Shown here: positions 1 to 9,207 of the stretch, in pieces
Layout of the letters: each line of letters opens with the position of its first letter
Numbering within the stretch: the first letter of the stretch is position 1
Assembly: GCA_965662355.1 (NCBI GenBank)
Contig: CBFIHP010000012.1
Span: 62,001-126,000 of the forward strand
Length of the DNA: 64,000 bases
Reading direction: 5' to 3'
DNA from: GCA-2683825 sp965662355
GTDB lineage: Bacteria > Planctomycetota > UBA1135 > GCA-002686595
Notes under the pieces: generated by a model
What the model was told of the DNA's origin: nothing
Seen by the model: the letters and a program-made list of their open reading frames with translations, nothing else
The model's database searches: none
Program-made: the position numbers and the translations under genes

Positions 1-3
1 CCT

Positions 4-135
4 TCAGCGTGCGACCAGCTGGAAGCTCGCCACGTTGGGGCTGGGCCTCCCATAGTGCTCGGTGGCGGGATAGACTCGATCTCCGCGCGTGGTCGTGGTG
101 CGCTTGAAGGATCGTCGGTCGTTCAGGGGCCCCAT
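4..135 (-). CDS. possible small ORF of 43 aa
   Basis: An ATG-initiated frame ends just inside the window edge and lies downstream of, and on the same strand as, the homocysteine methyltransferase. The predicted peptide is basic at its N-terminus (repeated Arg/Lys/Thr) and contains a Tyr-rich middle. The frame stays open further upstream into the neighbouring gene, so the ATG is only a guess. I recognise no family, and it may be chance. Confidence 0.25.
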   Translation of the reverse strand: MGPLNDRRSFKRTTTTRGDRVYPATEHYGRPSPNVASFQLVAR

Positions 136-173
136 TACCTTTGGGGTGTCGAGGACGATCGACCCCTGAAGGG

Positions 174-1106
174 CTAAGCCCGCACGGCCCCACGCATCTT
201 CGCCAACTGCTCAATGTCGCCCGGCGTCGTACGACAACACCCACCGATCAGCTTCGCCCCCCGTCGCACCCACTCCCGCGGCGCCTCCGAATCGCACGAA
301 AGAACGTTGTCGCCACTCCACGAACGCGTCTTCGCATCATATTCCTCCCCCGAGTTCGGATAGCAAACAAGGGGCTTGCTTGAAGCCGCCAGAAGTCGCG
401 CGAGCAACTCGGGAACGTCGCCCGGGGCCGAGCAGTTCACCCCGACCGCGAGGACCTGCCCTGCCTCCTCGACCAGCTTTGCGCACTCTTCGATGGGCTG
501 GCCCTCACACGTCCGCGTCTCCAGGCAACTGAACGCGAACCACGCGCTGAGTTCAGGATGTTCTTTCAAAAGCCGCAGGATCAATGCGGCCTCGTCCAGC
601 GAGGGAATCGTCTCCACGGCCAGCACGTCGGGGCCCTCGCCGCGCGCGGTCGCTTCCGCGAGGAGCTCGATGCGCGGGCGGTGGAAGGCCTCGAGTTCCT
701 TGTTCGTGGCCTCGTAGTTGCCGCGGTACTCGGAGCCGTCAGCGAGATAGGCACCGTAGGGTCCGATAGAGGCAGCAACGTAGCGGGCGGGGTCCGGAAA
801 CTCATCGCAGACGCGGCGCGCGATCCTCAATGCCTCCATGTACGTCGTACGCGCCTCACGGTCGCTGAGACCGACGGCCCGCAACCCCGGTAGCGAAGCC
901 TGGTACGCCGCCGTCGTGATCACGTCCGCACCCGCCTCGAGATACGCGCGATGCACGGCTGCGATCGAATCGGGGTCTTCGATCAGAAAGCGTGCGGACC
1001 AGAGCTCGTGGTCGAGATCGTGCCCCTGGCGTTCGAGTTCGCTGGCCAGACCGCCATCGAGGACGAGGAAGTCGCGCTGGTCGAGGAGTTCTGAGAGTTG
1101 CAGCAT
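174..1106 (-). CDS. mmuM: homocysteine S-methyltransferase
   Basis: 310 aa, the usual length for the Pfam S-methyl_trans (BHMT/MmuM) family. These cytoplasmic enzymes transfer a methyl group from S-methylmethionine or a related sulfonium donor to homocysteine, giving methionine. Visible marks are LDGGLASELERQG near the N-terminus, VNCSAP at about residue 224 (first zinc Cys) and the C-terminal GGCCRT (the paired zinc cysteines, near 292-293). All three expected zinc-ligand cysteines are therefore present. It is separated from the upstream VWA lipoprotein gene by 77 bp. Donor specificity cannot be read from the sequence. Confidence 0.88.
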   Translation of the reverse strand: MLQLSELLDQRDFLVLDGGLASELERQGHDLDHELWSARFLIEDPDSIAAVHRAYLEAGADVITTAAYQASLPGLRAVGLSDREARTTYMEALRIARRVCDEFPDPARYVAASIGPYGAYLADGSEYRGNYEATNKELEAFHRPRIELLAEATARGEGPDVLAVETIPSLDEAALILRLLKEHPELSAWFAFSCLETRTCEGQPIEECAKLVEEAGQVLAVGVNCSAPGDVPELLARLLAASSKPLVCYPNSGEEYDAKTRSWSGDNVLSCDSEAPREWVRRGAKLIGGCCRTTPGDIEQLAKMRGAVRA

Positions 1107-1183
1107 CGGGTTCAGGAATCCGGAGCGTACCCCCCGCGGTGCACGCCCCGGACACTTCTCTCTAAATGGCTTGTTAGTTCGGG

Positions 1184-3601
1184 CTAGTTCGTCCCCGTCG
1201 GGGCGAAGACGCGCTCGGTCTCGCTATCGATCCACAATCCCAGGATCGAATCGGTCGTCTCCGCGCCCTCGAGACGAGCGAACCCGGCGGCGAAGATGCG
1301 GCCGTCGGAGTGGATCAACATGGCGTGGGCTTCCTCGTGGGTTCCGTTGCCGAGGGCGCCGTCCTCCATCATGAAGCCGGTGCCGTTGTAAGAGCGCTCC
1401 AGCACTCCATCGACGCCGAAGCGCCACGAGGCAACATCGGTGTGCAAAGCAGCGTTCCGCCGCATCCCGTAGGCCACGATCGAATCGTCCGCGGCCAGGG
1501 CCAGATCGTGCACACAGGCGCGAGCGCTGAAGAAGATGCGCTCCTGCTCGAGCAGCTCGTCGGGCAGGGCGACGAGGCCCGTTCCGAAAAAGCGCGCGAA
1601 GGGACTGCCCTGGAACGAGGTGTCGGGCAAACCATCGGAGCGGAAGCGCCACAGGGCCGGATGCTCGGGCCGAGCGATCTCCGTGTAGGAGCCGCCGACG
1701 ACGATGCGCCCCCGGGAATCGAAGGCGATGCCGGTCGCGTTGCCGGCGACTTGCGTCTGCACCGTGTGCCCGCGCACGGACCCTCCGTCGAAGGATGTGT
1801 CCAGATGACCGGCGACCGTCAGGCGCAGGATCTCGAAGTCCGGATCGGCAAAGACGGCCGAACGTGCCTTGCTGACGATGGCCAGTGAATCATCCGGCGC
1901 GATCGCCAGTGCGCGTGCTTCGTCGTTCGCGGCCCCGGGAATGGCCTCGTGGAGCACGACCCCCGTCGGCAAGTTGAAGCCCAGGTCCGGTTGCAAGCCC
2001 GAGCCGAAGCGCCATACCGCGGTACGCGAACCGATCACGCCGGCGCGCCCGACGGCGACGATGCGGCGCACGGAATCGAGGGCCAAATCGGTGATGGCAT
2101 CGCCATCGGACGATTGCGCGGCAACGACCTGAGAGCTCAAGAGCGCTCCGTTGCTGTCGAAGCGCCACAGCGCCGCGCGCGTCAACCCGGTGTCGAGATC
2201 GGCGGCTCCTGCGATTCCCCCCACGACGATCGTCCCATCCGTATCGACGGCTAGCGCGGTGCCACGCAGGCTCGAAAAGGTGTCGATCTGGCTCAGGAGC
2301 ACACGCCCCCCTGCCCCGAAGCTCTGGTCGGGTTCGCCATCTCGGTTCACACGCACGAGTGAGAGCATCGATGTGAACGAGCCCGGCGCACGGTGCGAAC
2401 CCACGATCAACACGTTCTCGTCCGCATCGACCGCCAGGTCGCCGACGAAGATCTCGCCGGTTTGCAGGGCGGGCGTGAAGAAATCGACGAAGCCGCAGCC
2501 GCCCGAGAAGTAGTCGGCGCTGAACTCGTACACTTCCTCCGCCCGCAGATCGCTACGGAGCACGCGCACTGTCAGCGAGTGCAGCCCTGAACCATCCTGC
2601 TTCGGCGAACAGTACGAAAGGAAGTAGAAGCTGTTCGCGACGTCGGCCACGGCCTGGGCGATCAGCCGAAACTGCGGCGTCAAGTCGCCAAAACCCACGG
2701 CGAGGGCCGTGCCATCCGGGCCCAGCTCGCCCAGGGCCTGGATGTTGATCTCGCCACCGAGTCCGATCGTGAAGGCACGATAGCGATTACGTTTGCCTTC
2801 GACAGTCTCCGCCAACCGATCTTTGACGTCCTCGATCGAAACGGTACCGGCCTGATCGCTGCCATCAGTGAAGGTGACGAGCGTCAGCGAACGGAAGTCG
2901 ATACCACGTGCGATCGCCTCGGCGTCCACTTCGTCCAGCTCTGCCAGACCCCGTAGAACCGCCCCGTTCAGATTGGTCGACGTGCTCGTCGGCGGTTGCT
3001 CGTGAAGGTTCTCGATGGCCTCGAGGAGCTTCTCCTGGTCGTTGGAGAAACCCAGCTCGGTGAAGTTGTCCAAGAGCAGCGGGCGAATGTCGGAACTGCC
3101 ATCGAACCACGCCAGGGCGATGAACGACTCGGGTGATTGGCCCACCAGCTCGATGTACGCGCGCGCCGCATCGATCTGTTCCTGTTCGCCCGTCGGCGAG
3201 TCGGCGATGCTGCCACTGCGATCCAGGAGGAGCAGCGAGTACGAACGGAACACGCGCGGCTTGGCCAGCAGGCGTTGCTTGCTCTCGGACAGCGAAACCG
3301 GCACGCCGTTCTCAAGCAATTCGAATTCGGCGCCCTCGAGGTCTGCGACGCCGGTCCCTGCAGGGCCCAGGACCTGGAAGAACACCGAGACCCGGCCGGG
3401 CAAGTCCACGCGTGGTTCGGAATCCAGCGGCAAAATATCGCCGTTGATCCCGCTACCGGTCGAGCTCGACGACGAACCGATGTCATCGATGCAACCGCTC
3501 GCGAAGAGCACGGCGATCGCCGCCGCCGCCGCCGCCGCACCAGGGAAGCTTCGGCAAAGGGAGCGACGAGGGAACAAGGGGGGTCCGGGGGTCGTGAACA
3601 T
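1184..3601 (-). CDS. VWA-domain lipoprotein with delta-60-type repeats
   Basis: 805 aa. A basic N-terminus, an Ala-rich hydrophobic stretch and the lipobox FASGC (Cys37) indicate a lipoprotein, followed by a Ser/Gly linker. A von Willebrand A domain starts at about residue 118; the MIDAS motif is DRSGS (127-131). From about residue 375 to the end are repeats of the delta-60 type (pattern 'L.R...DG.PD.SFG.GG' followed by 'A...DG.I.V.G'), which probably fold as a beta-propeller. It likely acts at the cell surface or in the periplasm as a binding or adhesion protein. The ligand is unknown. Start is ATG 3601. Confidence 0.8.
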   Translation of the reverse strand: MFTTPGPPLFPRRSLCRSFPGAAAAAAAIAVLFASGCIDDIGSSSSSTGSGINGDILPLDSEPRVDLPGRVSVFFQVLGPAGTGVADLEGAEFELLENGVPVSLSESKQRLLAKPRVFRSYSLLLLDRSGSIADSPTGEQEQIDAARAYIELVGQSPESFIALAWFDGSSDIRPLLLDNFTELGFSNDQEKLLEAIENLHEQPPTSTSTNLNGAVLRGLAELDEVDAEAIARGIDFRSLTLVTFTDGSDQAGTVSIEDVKDRLAETVEGKRNRYRAFTIGLGGEINIQALGELGPDGTALAVGFGDLTPQFRLIAQAVADVANSFYFLSYCSPKQDGSGLHSLTVRVLRSDLRAEEVYEFSADYFSGGCGFVDFFTPALQTGEIFVGDLAVDADENVLIVGSHRAPGSFTSMLSLVRVNRDGEPDQSFGAGGRVLLSQIDTFSSLRGTALAVDTDGTIVVGGIAGAADLDTGLTRAALWRFDSNGALLSSQVVAAQSSDGDAITDLALDSVRRIVAVGRAGVIGSRTAVWRFGSGLQPDLGFNLPTGVVLHEAIPGAANDEARALAIAPDDSLAIVSKARSAVFADPDFEILRLTVAGHLDTSFDGGSVRGHTVQTQVAGNATGIAFDSRGRIVVGGSYTEIARPEHPALWRFRSDGLPDTSFQGSPFARFFGTGLVALPDELLEQERIFFSARACVHDLALAADDSIVAYGMRRNAALHTDVASWRFGVDGVLERSYNGTGFMMEDGALGNGTHEEAHAMLIHSDGRIFAAGFARLEGAETTDSILGLWIDSETERVFAPTGTN

Positions 3602-3744
3602 GGTGGATCGAAACGAAACGTCTAGGGATTTCGTCCAGTCTGCGGTGACGATTCACGGACCCGGTGCGAACCAGCGCTTGCGACGATGCACATCCCGCGC
3701 AGCGCTTCAAGGACACGCATTGCGACTTTCTAAATCGCAATGGG

Positions 3745-5082
3745 TCAATCGTCGGTTAGCCCACATTCGGCGGGCGATTCCAGCCACGTGGGAATCTCCG
3801 GATGGCGCACCCAGTCGGCGTCGTAGACGGCGATGAAGGTCGGCGCCAATCGGCGCCCGCTCCTGTCGAGCTGAAAGTGGAAGACCAACCGGCCCGGCTC
3901 CGCGTTCTTCCCGCGGCCGTTCATGATCGTCTTGCCCCAGCGCCGCCCGACCGCCAGGAGCTCGAAGTCGGTTACTTCGTGGGTCTTCACGTTGACGTTT
4001 GCACGCCCCATCAGCTTGGTCTCGATGCCGTGGGGGTAGCGCTTTTCCGCCCGGGGCTTCCACAGGTTGTCGCCCATGAGCCACGGACCATTCGCGCGTG
4101 CGAGGGTTTCCCCGGTGAAGGCCAAGACGATCGTATCCCCCACCTTGGCGATAGCTTCGCCCTTCAGGCTGGCCTTCATTATTTCGGAAGCAGCGTAGGG
4201 CAGGGTCTGACCGCGTACGTTGTCGACCAGGTGAAAGCGGGCCAGCCTGTGCGCCAGTTTCGATAGATCGACCGCCGCGCGTGGCTTCAGTAGGTCGGGC
4301 AGCATGGCCTCGATCTCGGACTTCGAGAACCAGGCCATGTCGCTATTCCAACGAGCATGGGGTTGGCCTTGCAAGCCGTGCTCGTCCATCTCGCGTCCGA
4401 TGCGCTCGAGGACCAGGCCACCCTTTGGGTAGCTATCCTCCCAGCGGTGGGCCGGAGTCAGATCGACCCCTTCGGGCACTCGCTTCTTGTCGTCCGACAA
4501 TTCGTTCCAGGCTCGCAGGCCCTGGTCCATGGCGGCGAGCGCTTTGTCGATGTCGCGTGAGTTGACCTTGGTCAGCACGACGCCACCGGGGGCGAGGATC
4601 CACGTCCCCTGCCGCGAACCGCGGTCGGTGATGCGCTGTCCCTTGTTGACGCTCTTCTGAAAGAACACGCAGTCCGCTTCCGAACCCCGTTGCAAGCGCC
4701 ACACCTCATCGGCTGCGCAAACGAAGCTCTTGGCCTTGGCGGCAATGCGCTCATCGGCAAAGACGGATCGACGATCCGCCAGTCCATTGCCTCATGTGCA
4801 GCCCAGGGGGTGGCCATTCATGGCCCAGAAGAGCAACGGCTTTTGCTGCTTCTCGGAGGCCCGCACGCCACTGGCAAAGTCTTCCAGCCAGTCAATGCGC
4901 TCGTAGGCGATCTCCTTGTCAGCTGGCCGAACGAAGCGACGCCAACCGGGCAACTCGACCTGGTCGAGCTTCGGCAACGACAGGCCGCGCGCCAGCTCTT
5001 CCTCCGCCCTGGCGGTGTCTTGCGCAATGAGAGCAGGAGCGGCGAGAGCCAGTAATAGGAACCATCCGAGCTTCATCCCCAT
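3745..5082 (-). CDS. probable selenoprotein, thioredoxin-like, secreted (TGA at 4792-4794 read as Sec)
   Basis: Two open stretches in the same frame (5082-4795 and 4791-3745) are separated by a single TGA. Read through, they give 445 aa with selenocysteine at position 97. Residues 1-20 are a signal peptide. The sequence around the stop reads NGHPLGCT-U-GNGLADR, followed by a matching helix and strand (FADERIAAKAKSFV), as expected for a thioredoxin-like fold with a C-x-U redox site. The part after the TGA (RQGTWILAPGGVVL; later PAHRWEDSYPKGGL) continues the pattern I recall from planctomycete thioredoxin-family proteins that have Cys here. Immediately after the TGA lies a bacterial-type SECIS hairpin candidate. 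The gene sits 25 bp after the alkD-like gene on the same strand. The alternative is two split genes with a GTG start at 4704, but that piece lacks a signal peptide and a clear ribosome site. Confidence 0.75.
4760..4794 (-). promoter_or_regulatory. candidate bacterial SECIS element after the in-frame TGA
   Basis: On the minus strand, 11 nt follow the TGA. Then GGCGGATC pairs with GATCCGTC (8 bp, one G-U) across the loop GTC. The distance from the TGA to the loop G is 19 nt, and the loop begins with G followed by U. Both features match the known bacterial SECIS rules (loop about 16-37 nt after UGA, conserved G at the loop start), including the spacing in E. coli fdhF. SelB binding is inferred, and no selABCD genes are in this window. 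Confidence 0.65.
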
Positions 5083-5107
5083 AGATTAGCGATGTAACGC
5101 CCTGCCG

Positions 5108-5860
5108 TCAGGCCTTCTTGCGGCGGGCGAAGCTGGGGGTCTTCTTACCGGTCTCGAGCTTGTTGCCCACCTCGCGCTTCACGCGGGAGTGGAGCTCGGG
5201 ATGATCGGCGAGAAAGCCACGCGCCTCCTCGGGAGCGTGCAAGGCGAGGCCGCGCAGGGCCCAGGACATGCCTTTGACGACCATGTCGTCGTGATCCGCG
5301 CTCAGGAGCTCGCAGAGGGCCAGGGTTCGGCGCGTCGCATCGGCCCCACCCCGCCCGCCGCGGGAGGGCATGTTCCAGGCGATCGTGCAGACCAGGGCCG
5401 TGCGTCGCCACCAGCGATCTTTCGAGCGTGCCCAGCGCTTCACACTCGCATCCTTGATGCCGCCCTCGCGCCACACGGGCCCGGCGACGTAACAACCAAA
5501 CGTATCGACCGAGGTCCAGTTGTCGTTGCCCTGGCCCAGCTCGTCGAGCTCCTTCTGCCCGAGCAATGCCAGGGTGTCGGGGCGTTTGTTCAAGAGGAGA
5601 TAGGCCAGGTTGCGCCCCTCCAGCGTGCGCTGTACCAGGATGGCCCGGGCCACCTCAAGGACGTGCTCGGGATGCTCCTTCTTCGTGCGCTTGGCCAGGT
5701 CGCGCAGCAGCACGCGCATGTCGGTTAGCGCCACGCCAAGGTTTTCGAGCCGGCTGGGAAAGTAGCCCTGGGTGAATTCTTGGCGCTCCGGATTCGTCTT
5801 GGCGCGCAGGCGGGCATCGGCCTCGGTGGCCAGCTGGCGGGCTTCTGAGGCGGTGCTCAT
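5108..5860 (-). CDS. DNA alkylation repair protein, AlkD-like HEAT-repeat family
   Basis: 250 aa, typical for the AlkC/AlkD-like HEAT-repeat glycosylase family, which removes positively charged alkylated bases without flipping them. Helical repeats run through the protein. WWRRTALVCTIAW at about 155-170 and 'HDDMVVKGMSWALR' near 205 resemble the aromatic substrate face and last HEAT repeats of AlkD. The C-terminus is Lys/Arg-rich and may bind DNA. It is the first gene of a likely two-gene unit with the probable selenoprotein. Start is ATG 5860. Catalytic activity is inferred from the family only. Confidence 0.72.
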   Translation of the reverse strand: MSTASEARQLATEADARLRAKTNPERQEFTQGYFPSRLENLGVALTDMRVLLRDLAKRTKKEHPEHVLEVARAILVQRTLEGRNLAYLLLNKRPDTLALLGQKELDELGQGNDNWTSVDTFGCYVAGPVWREGGIKDASVKRWARSKDRWWRRTALVCTIAWNMPSRGGRGGADATRRTLALCELLSADHDDMVVKGMSWALRGLALHAPEEARGFLADHPELHSRVKREVGNKLETGKKTPSFARRKKA

Positions 5861-5940
5861 GGACGGAGATCATACTCGCCAGGAATTCGGCAAGTGGCCG
5901 CAGCAGCGTCTTCGAGGCATGATCTGGGTCGGAGAACCTC

Positions 5941-7350
5941 TTGCGTCAGCTCGCCCTTCTATTGTTCTTGTGGACCCTGCCCGGGTTCGTTCACGCTCAA
6001 AGGGACCCCGACGAGCTGCTCGCGCGCGCGGAGGGACTGGCAGCCAAGGGCCGCTACAAGGAAGCCGTCGCCGCGTACAAGAGACTCGCACGCAAGCACC
6101 CAAAGTCCAGCGCGGGCAAGAAGGCCAAGCACCGTTCGAAGCCCAGCGCCTACCTGGGCAGCCTCGACCTCGTACGCCACGGTCCCTCCGGGAACCGAGT
6201 CGACGTGGTCTTGATGGGCGACGGGTACACGTTCGATCACCTGCGCGCCTTCGACAAGCTGGCCGAGGACATCCCGCCGCTCTTCGAACGCGAGACGACT
6301 TTCCGCGAGTACTACACCTACTTCAACTTCATCCGCGCCAGCTTCGTCAGCGCGGAAGCGGGGGTCGATGGGTTCGGGCGCGAGTACGACACAGCTCTCG
6401 GCGCCTATACGGTTCGAACGGACGCCGGTCACGTCGGCTTGAATGACGCCATCGCCAAGCAACGCCTTGACGAGGTCGAGGGACATGACGGAATGGCCCT
6501 GGCCTTCGTCAAGCTAGGCGTCCTCGGAACCAGCAATCGTGGCATCGGCGTCGTCGGGGGTCGATCGATTCGAACGACGATTCACGAATGGGGCCACGCC
6601 TTCGGGGGACTGCGAGACGAGTATTCGACGCACACACACAACCGCGGCGCTCCCTCGGCGGGTGTGAATATCTCGGTCAGCGAGAAGATCGACGAAGTCC
6701 CCTGGTCGCACTGGCTGAAAGCCAAGGTCAAGGACATCGGCCTCTACGAAGGCGGCTCGGGCCGGGTGCGCGACGTCTGGCGGCCCACGGCCAGCGGCTG
6801 CATCATGAACAACGCGGAGGTCTTCTGCCGCGTTTGTCGCGAGGCCCTGATCCTGCGTATCTATTCCATCGTGGACCCGATCGACACGCACTATCCACCG
6901 GTCGTTCCCGTCGAGGCTGGCGTGGCGCTGATGCTGCGCGAGGACGAAAAGATCGAATTCAAGGTGGCGGTCCTGCAACCGGCGAGCCACCACATCGAGG
7001 TGCGCTGGTGGTTGCTGGAGGAGTTCCAGGCCCCGCGCCAGGGAGGCAGCGCAGGGGAAGGCAGCCGCTATCGTTCCGACGAGGAGCGCTACGGCGACCG
7101 TCGCGATCGCGGCGCGTATCCCCAGGTCCTCATTCGGCCCGTGGTCACCAGCAAGGTCAATCGCTCGGGGAAGCACACCTTCGTGCTGAAGGCCAAGAAC
7201 CTGAAGAACTCCGGTCGGTATCGGGTCCTCTGTCGCGCCATCGACACGACGCATCTGCGCGGCGAGCGCTGGCCCTGGGTTCTGTCCGACCCACACGGCC
7301 TCTTGGAATCCGAACGGGGTTGGTGGGTCGACTACCGCAAGCTGGAGTGA
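5941..7350 (+). CDS. M64-family (IgA protease-type) secreted metallopeptidase
   Basis: 469 aa with a TTG start preceded by GGAG at a 6-nt spacing, then a signal peptide cleaved near HAQ. After a short helical, tetratricopeptide-like segment (about 20-60) the peptidase M64 core begins with VVLMGDGYT. The zinc motif is HEWGHAFGGLRDEY (about 215-228), a full HExxHxxGxxDE signature, with a later Met/Cys-rich segment (CIMNN...FCRVCR). The C-terminal about 150 residues look like an Ig-like beta domain. The gene is convergent with the FAD monooxygenase and their 3' ends overlap by 19 bp. The natural substrate is unknown; IgA cleavage should not be assumed. Confidence 0.82.
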   Translation: MRQLALLLFLWTLPGFVHAQRDPDELLARAEGLAAKGRYKEAVAAYKRLARKHPKSSAGKKAKHRSKPSAYLGSLDLVRHGPSGNRVDVVLMGDGYTFDHLRAFDKLAEDIPPLFERETTFREYYTYFNFIRASFVSAEAGVDGFGREYDTALGAYTVRTDAGHVGLNDAIAKQRLDEVEGHDGMALAFVKLGVLGTSNRGIGVVGGRSIRTTIHEWGHAFGGLRDEYSTHTHNRGAPSAGVNISVSEKIDEVPWSHWLKAKVKDIGLYEGGSGRVRDVWRPTASGCIMNNAEVFCRVCREALILRIYSIVDPIDTHYPPVVPVEAGVALMLREDEKIEFKVAVLQPASHHIEVRWWLLEEFQAPRQGGSAGEGSRYRSDEERYGDRRDRGAYPQVLIRPVVTSKVNRSGKHTFVLKAKNLKNSGRYRVLCRAIDTTHLRGERWPWVLSDPHGLLESERGWWVDYRKLE

Positions 7351-8444
7351 TCCTGCGGGGGAGCTTCGGTATCCCCACGGAAGGAACCCTGAAGCATGTT
7401 GCGAGAAAGCCGCCTACGAAGTGCCGGTGCGCAAGCCAAGGCGCCCATGCCCAGTGGCACCAGCGCGCGCACGATGGGATTCTTCGAGGTCATGAACTTG
7501 CGCATGCGTTCGCTGCCGGCAATGGTCCGCTTGCCTTCGGTGCGGCGCGCCGCGGAATAACCGTCGAGGCCTCCCTCGACCAGGCGCTGGGCCAGGTCCG
7601 CGCCGTCGGCGATGCCGAGGTTCATGCCGCGCCCCCCCACCGGGGAGTGGCAGTGCGCGGCGTCGCCTGCGAGAAAGATGCGGCCGTGTCGGTATTCTTC
7701 GACCTGGCGGATCGAGATGCGGAAGGTTCCGGCGCGGCGGATGGTTTGCACGTCGAGCTCTAGCGGTAGGCATTCCAACGCATCGTCGGTGTTGGAGACC
7801 ACGCGATATCGATCGCGATCGATCGGAGCCACGACAGAGACCTTGCCAACCTTCGAGCGGCAAACGCTGAACGCATCCGCATGGGGCCAGTTCCGCGCGT
7901 CGACATCGGCGATCGACCAGGGTTCTGGTAGGTCGTACCCGGGGAAGGCGAGACCGCATTGCTCGCGTGTCGTGCTGCCTATGCCATCGGCACCGATGAC
8001 GTACTCGAAAGAGCGCTCGCCATCTTGAGTCGTGTTGGCGATTACGAGCTCGTCCTCTTGTCGCAGGGACTGGAGTTCGACGTCGTAGCGCACCGAACCG
8101 CCGCATGCGAGAAGGGCATCGCGCAGGAGCGCTTCGGTTCGATCCTGAGGTAGGGCCAGGATATAGCCGTGCGTTGTGTCCGCGGAGCGCAAAGACAACT
8201 GGAGGGCAGGGCGCCGACCGAGGAAGAAGCGCACCTCCTCCAGAGCGACCCCCTCGGCCAGGAGCTTCGGCGTGACTCCGGAAGGCGCCAGGCAGCGCAG
8301 GCTGGCGGGCAGGATTCCGACCGCGCGCGAGAGGGTCGAGCCATTGGCCTTTCGATCGATGACCTCGACCTCTCGGCCGCGCCGAGCGAGCTCGAGAGCC
8401 GCGGTGAGCCCGGTGGGCCCCGCACCGACGACGAGGATACTCAT
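7332..8444 (-). CDS. FAD-dependent monooxygenase (PheA/TfdB/UbiH-like)
   Basis: 370 aa. The Rossmann FAD motif GAGPTGLTAALELARRG is at residues 7-23. The GADGIGS block is near 150, and FLAGDAAHCHSPVGGRGMN at about 255 is the second FAD-binding block of class A flavoprotein hydroxylases. It probably hydroxylates or epoxidises an aromatic or similar hydrophobic substrate with NAD(P)H and O2. It is the last gene of the long minus-strand acyl-CoA operon, 10 bp after the BtuF-like gene. The pathway link is unclear and it could simply share the promoter. Confidence 0.8.
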   Translation of the reverse strand: MSILVVGAGPTGLTAALELARRGREVEVIDRKANGSTLSRAVGILPASLRCLAPSGVTPKLLAEGVALEEVRFFLGRRPALQLSLRSADTTHGYILALPQDRTEALLRDALLACGGSVRYDVELQSLRQEDELVIANTTQDGERSFEYVIGADGIGSTTREQCGLAFPGYDLPEPWSIADVDARNWPHADAFSVCRSKVGKVSVVAPIDRDRYRVVSNTDDALECLPLELDVQTIRRAGTFRISIRQVEEYRHGRIFLAGDAAHCHSPVGGRGMNLGIADGADLAQRLVEGGLDGYSAARRTEGKRTIAGSERMRKFMTSKNPIVRALVPLGMGALACAPALRRRLSRNMLQGSFRGDTEAPPQDHSSLR

Positions 8445-8454
8445 GGGTTGGTAC

Positions 8455-9207
8455 TCATCGAGCTCCGGCGATCAATCCGGCTGCGTAGTCGATTCCATCC
8501 GGCGTGCGCGATCCGTGCCACGAGAGGAACTCCCCATCCGCGATACGGATCGCCGCCTTGGCAAGCCCCGTGGCCTCGCGCAGCTCCTCGATGTGCTTTT
8601 CATGAAACGGAAACGGTTCCGTGCACAACAACAGGAGCTGCGGAGCTGCCTCGCGTAGTGCACCGAGGGTGATCTCCGGGTAGCGCTGCTCCAGCGCGCC
8701 GAACACGTTGCGACCGCCCGCCATGGTCAACAGCGCATCCGCGAAGGTATCGTGGTTCACGCTCATCCACGGTTCGCGCCAGATGAGGTACGCGTACGAC
8801 ACCTCGGATTGTCCCTGGGCATCCAGCATCACCTTGTGGCCCCGGGTTTCGATTTCCTTCGCGATCGCGTCGCCAGACGTCTCACGTGCGAGCTCTTTCC
8901 CGATCGAGCGCACCATCGCGGCCGTTTCCTCCAGCGTACGCGGCATACTCGCGTGGCAGTGCAACCCCATGGCATCCAGGGCCTCCGCATCCTCGACGCG
9001 GTTCTCCTCGCGATTCAAGAGCACCACATCCGGCCGCAACTGCGCGATCCGCGCAACGTCGGGATTCTTGGTCCCACCCAGCTTCTCGATACGCGCGACC
9101 CCGTCTGGCGGGTGCACGCAGAACTTCGTGATGCCCACGAGCTCGTCGCCGCGGCCCAGGTCGAAGACCAGCTCGGTCAAGCTCGGGCACAGGGAGACGA
9201 TCCTCAT
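8455..9207 (-). CDS. BtuF-like cobalamin/metal-receptor protein without signal peptide
   Basis: 250 aa from the ATG at 9207, which overlaps the stop of the MBL gene as ATGA; an upstream extension to 9336 is possible but lies inside that gene. MRIVSLCPSLTELVFDLG, 'LVGITKFC.HP' and RPDVVLL are the hallmarks of the helical-backbone periplasmic-binding fold (PF01497, BtuF/FhuD type). There is no signal peptide or lipobox, so it is probably cytoplasmic, as in the short 'cobalamin-binding' subgroup. Lying in the same operon as the B12-dependent methylmalonyl-CoA mutase suggests, but does not prove, a corrinoid ligand. Confidence 0.75.
   Translation of the reverse strand: MRIVSLCPSLTELVFDLGRGDELVGITKFCVHPPDGVARIEKLGGTKNPDVARIAQLRPDVVLLNREENRVEDAEALDAMGLHCHASMPRTLEETAAMVRSIGKELARETSGDAIAKEIETRGHKVMLDAQGQSEVSYAYLIWREPWMSVNHDTFADALLTMAGGRNVFGALEQRYPEITLGALREAAPQLLLLCTEPFPFHEKHIEELREATGLAKAAIRIADGEFLSWHGSRTPDGIDYAAGLIAGAR

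Noticed and set aside
4792..4794. TGA as an ordinary stop giving a 95-96 aa secreted protein plus a separate downstream gene
   Set aside because: The downstream part lacks its own signal and ribosome site, the frame is identical, and a SECIS-like hairpin follows at the right distance. Kept as the alternative reading in the feature.
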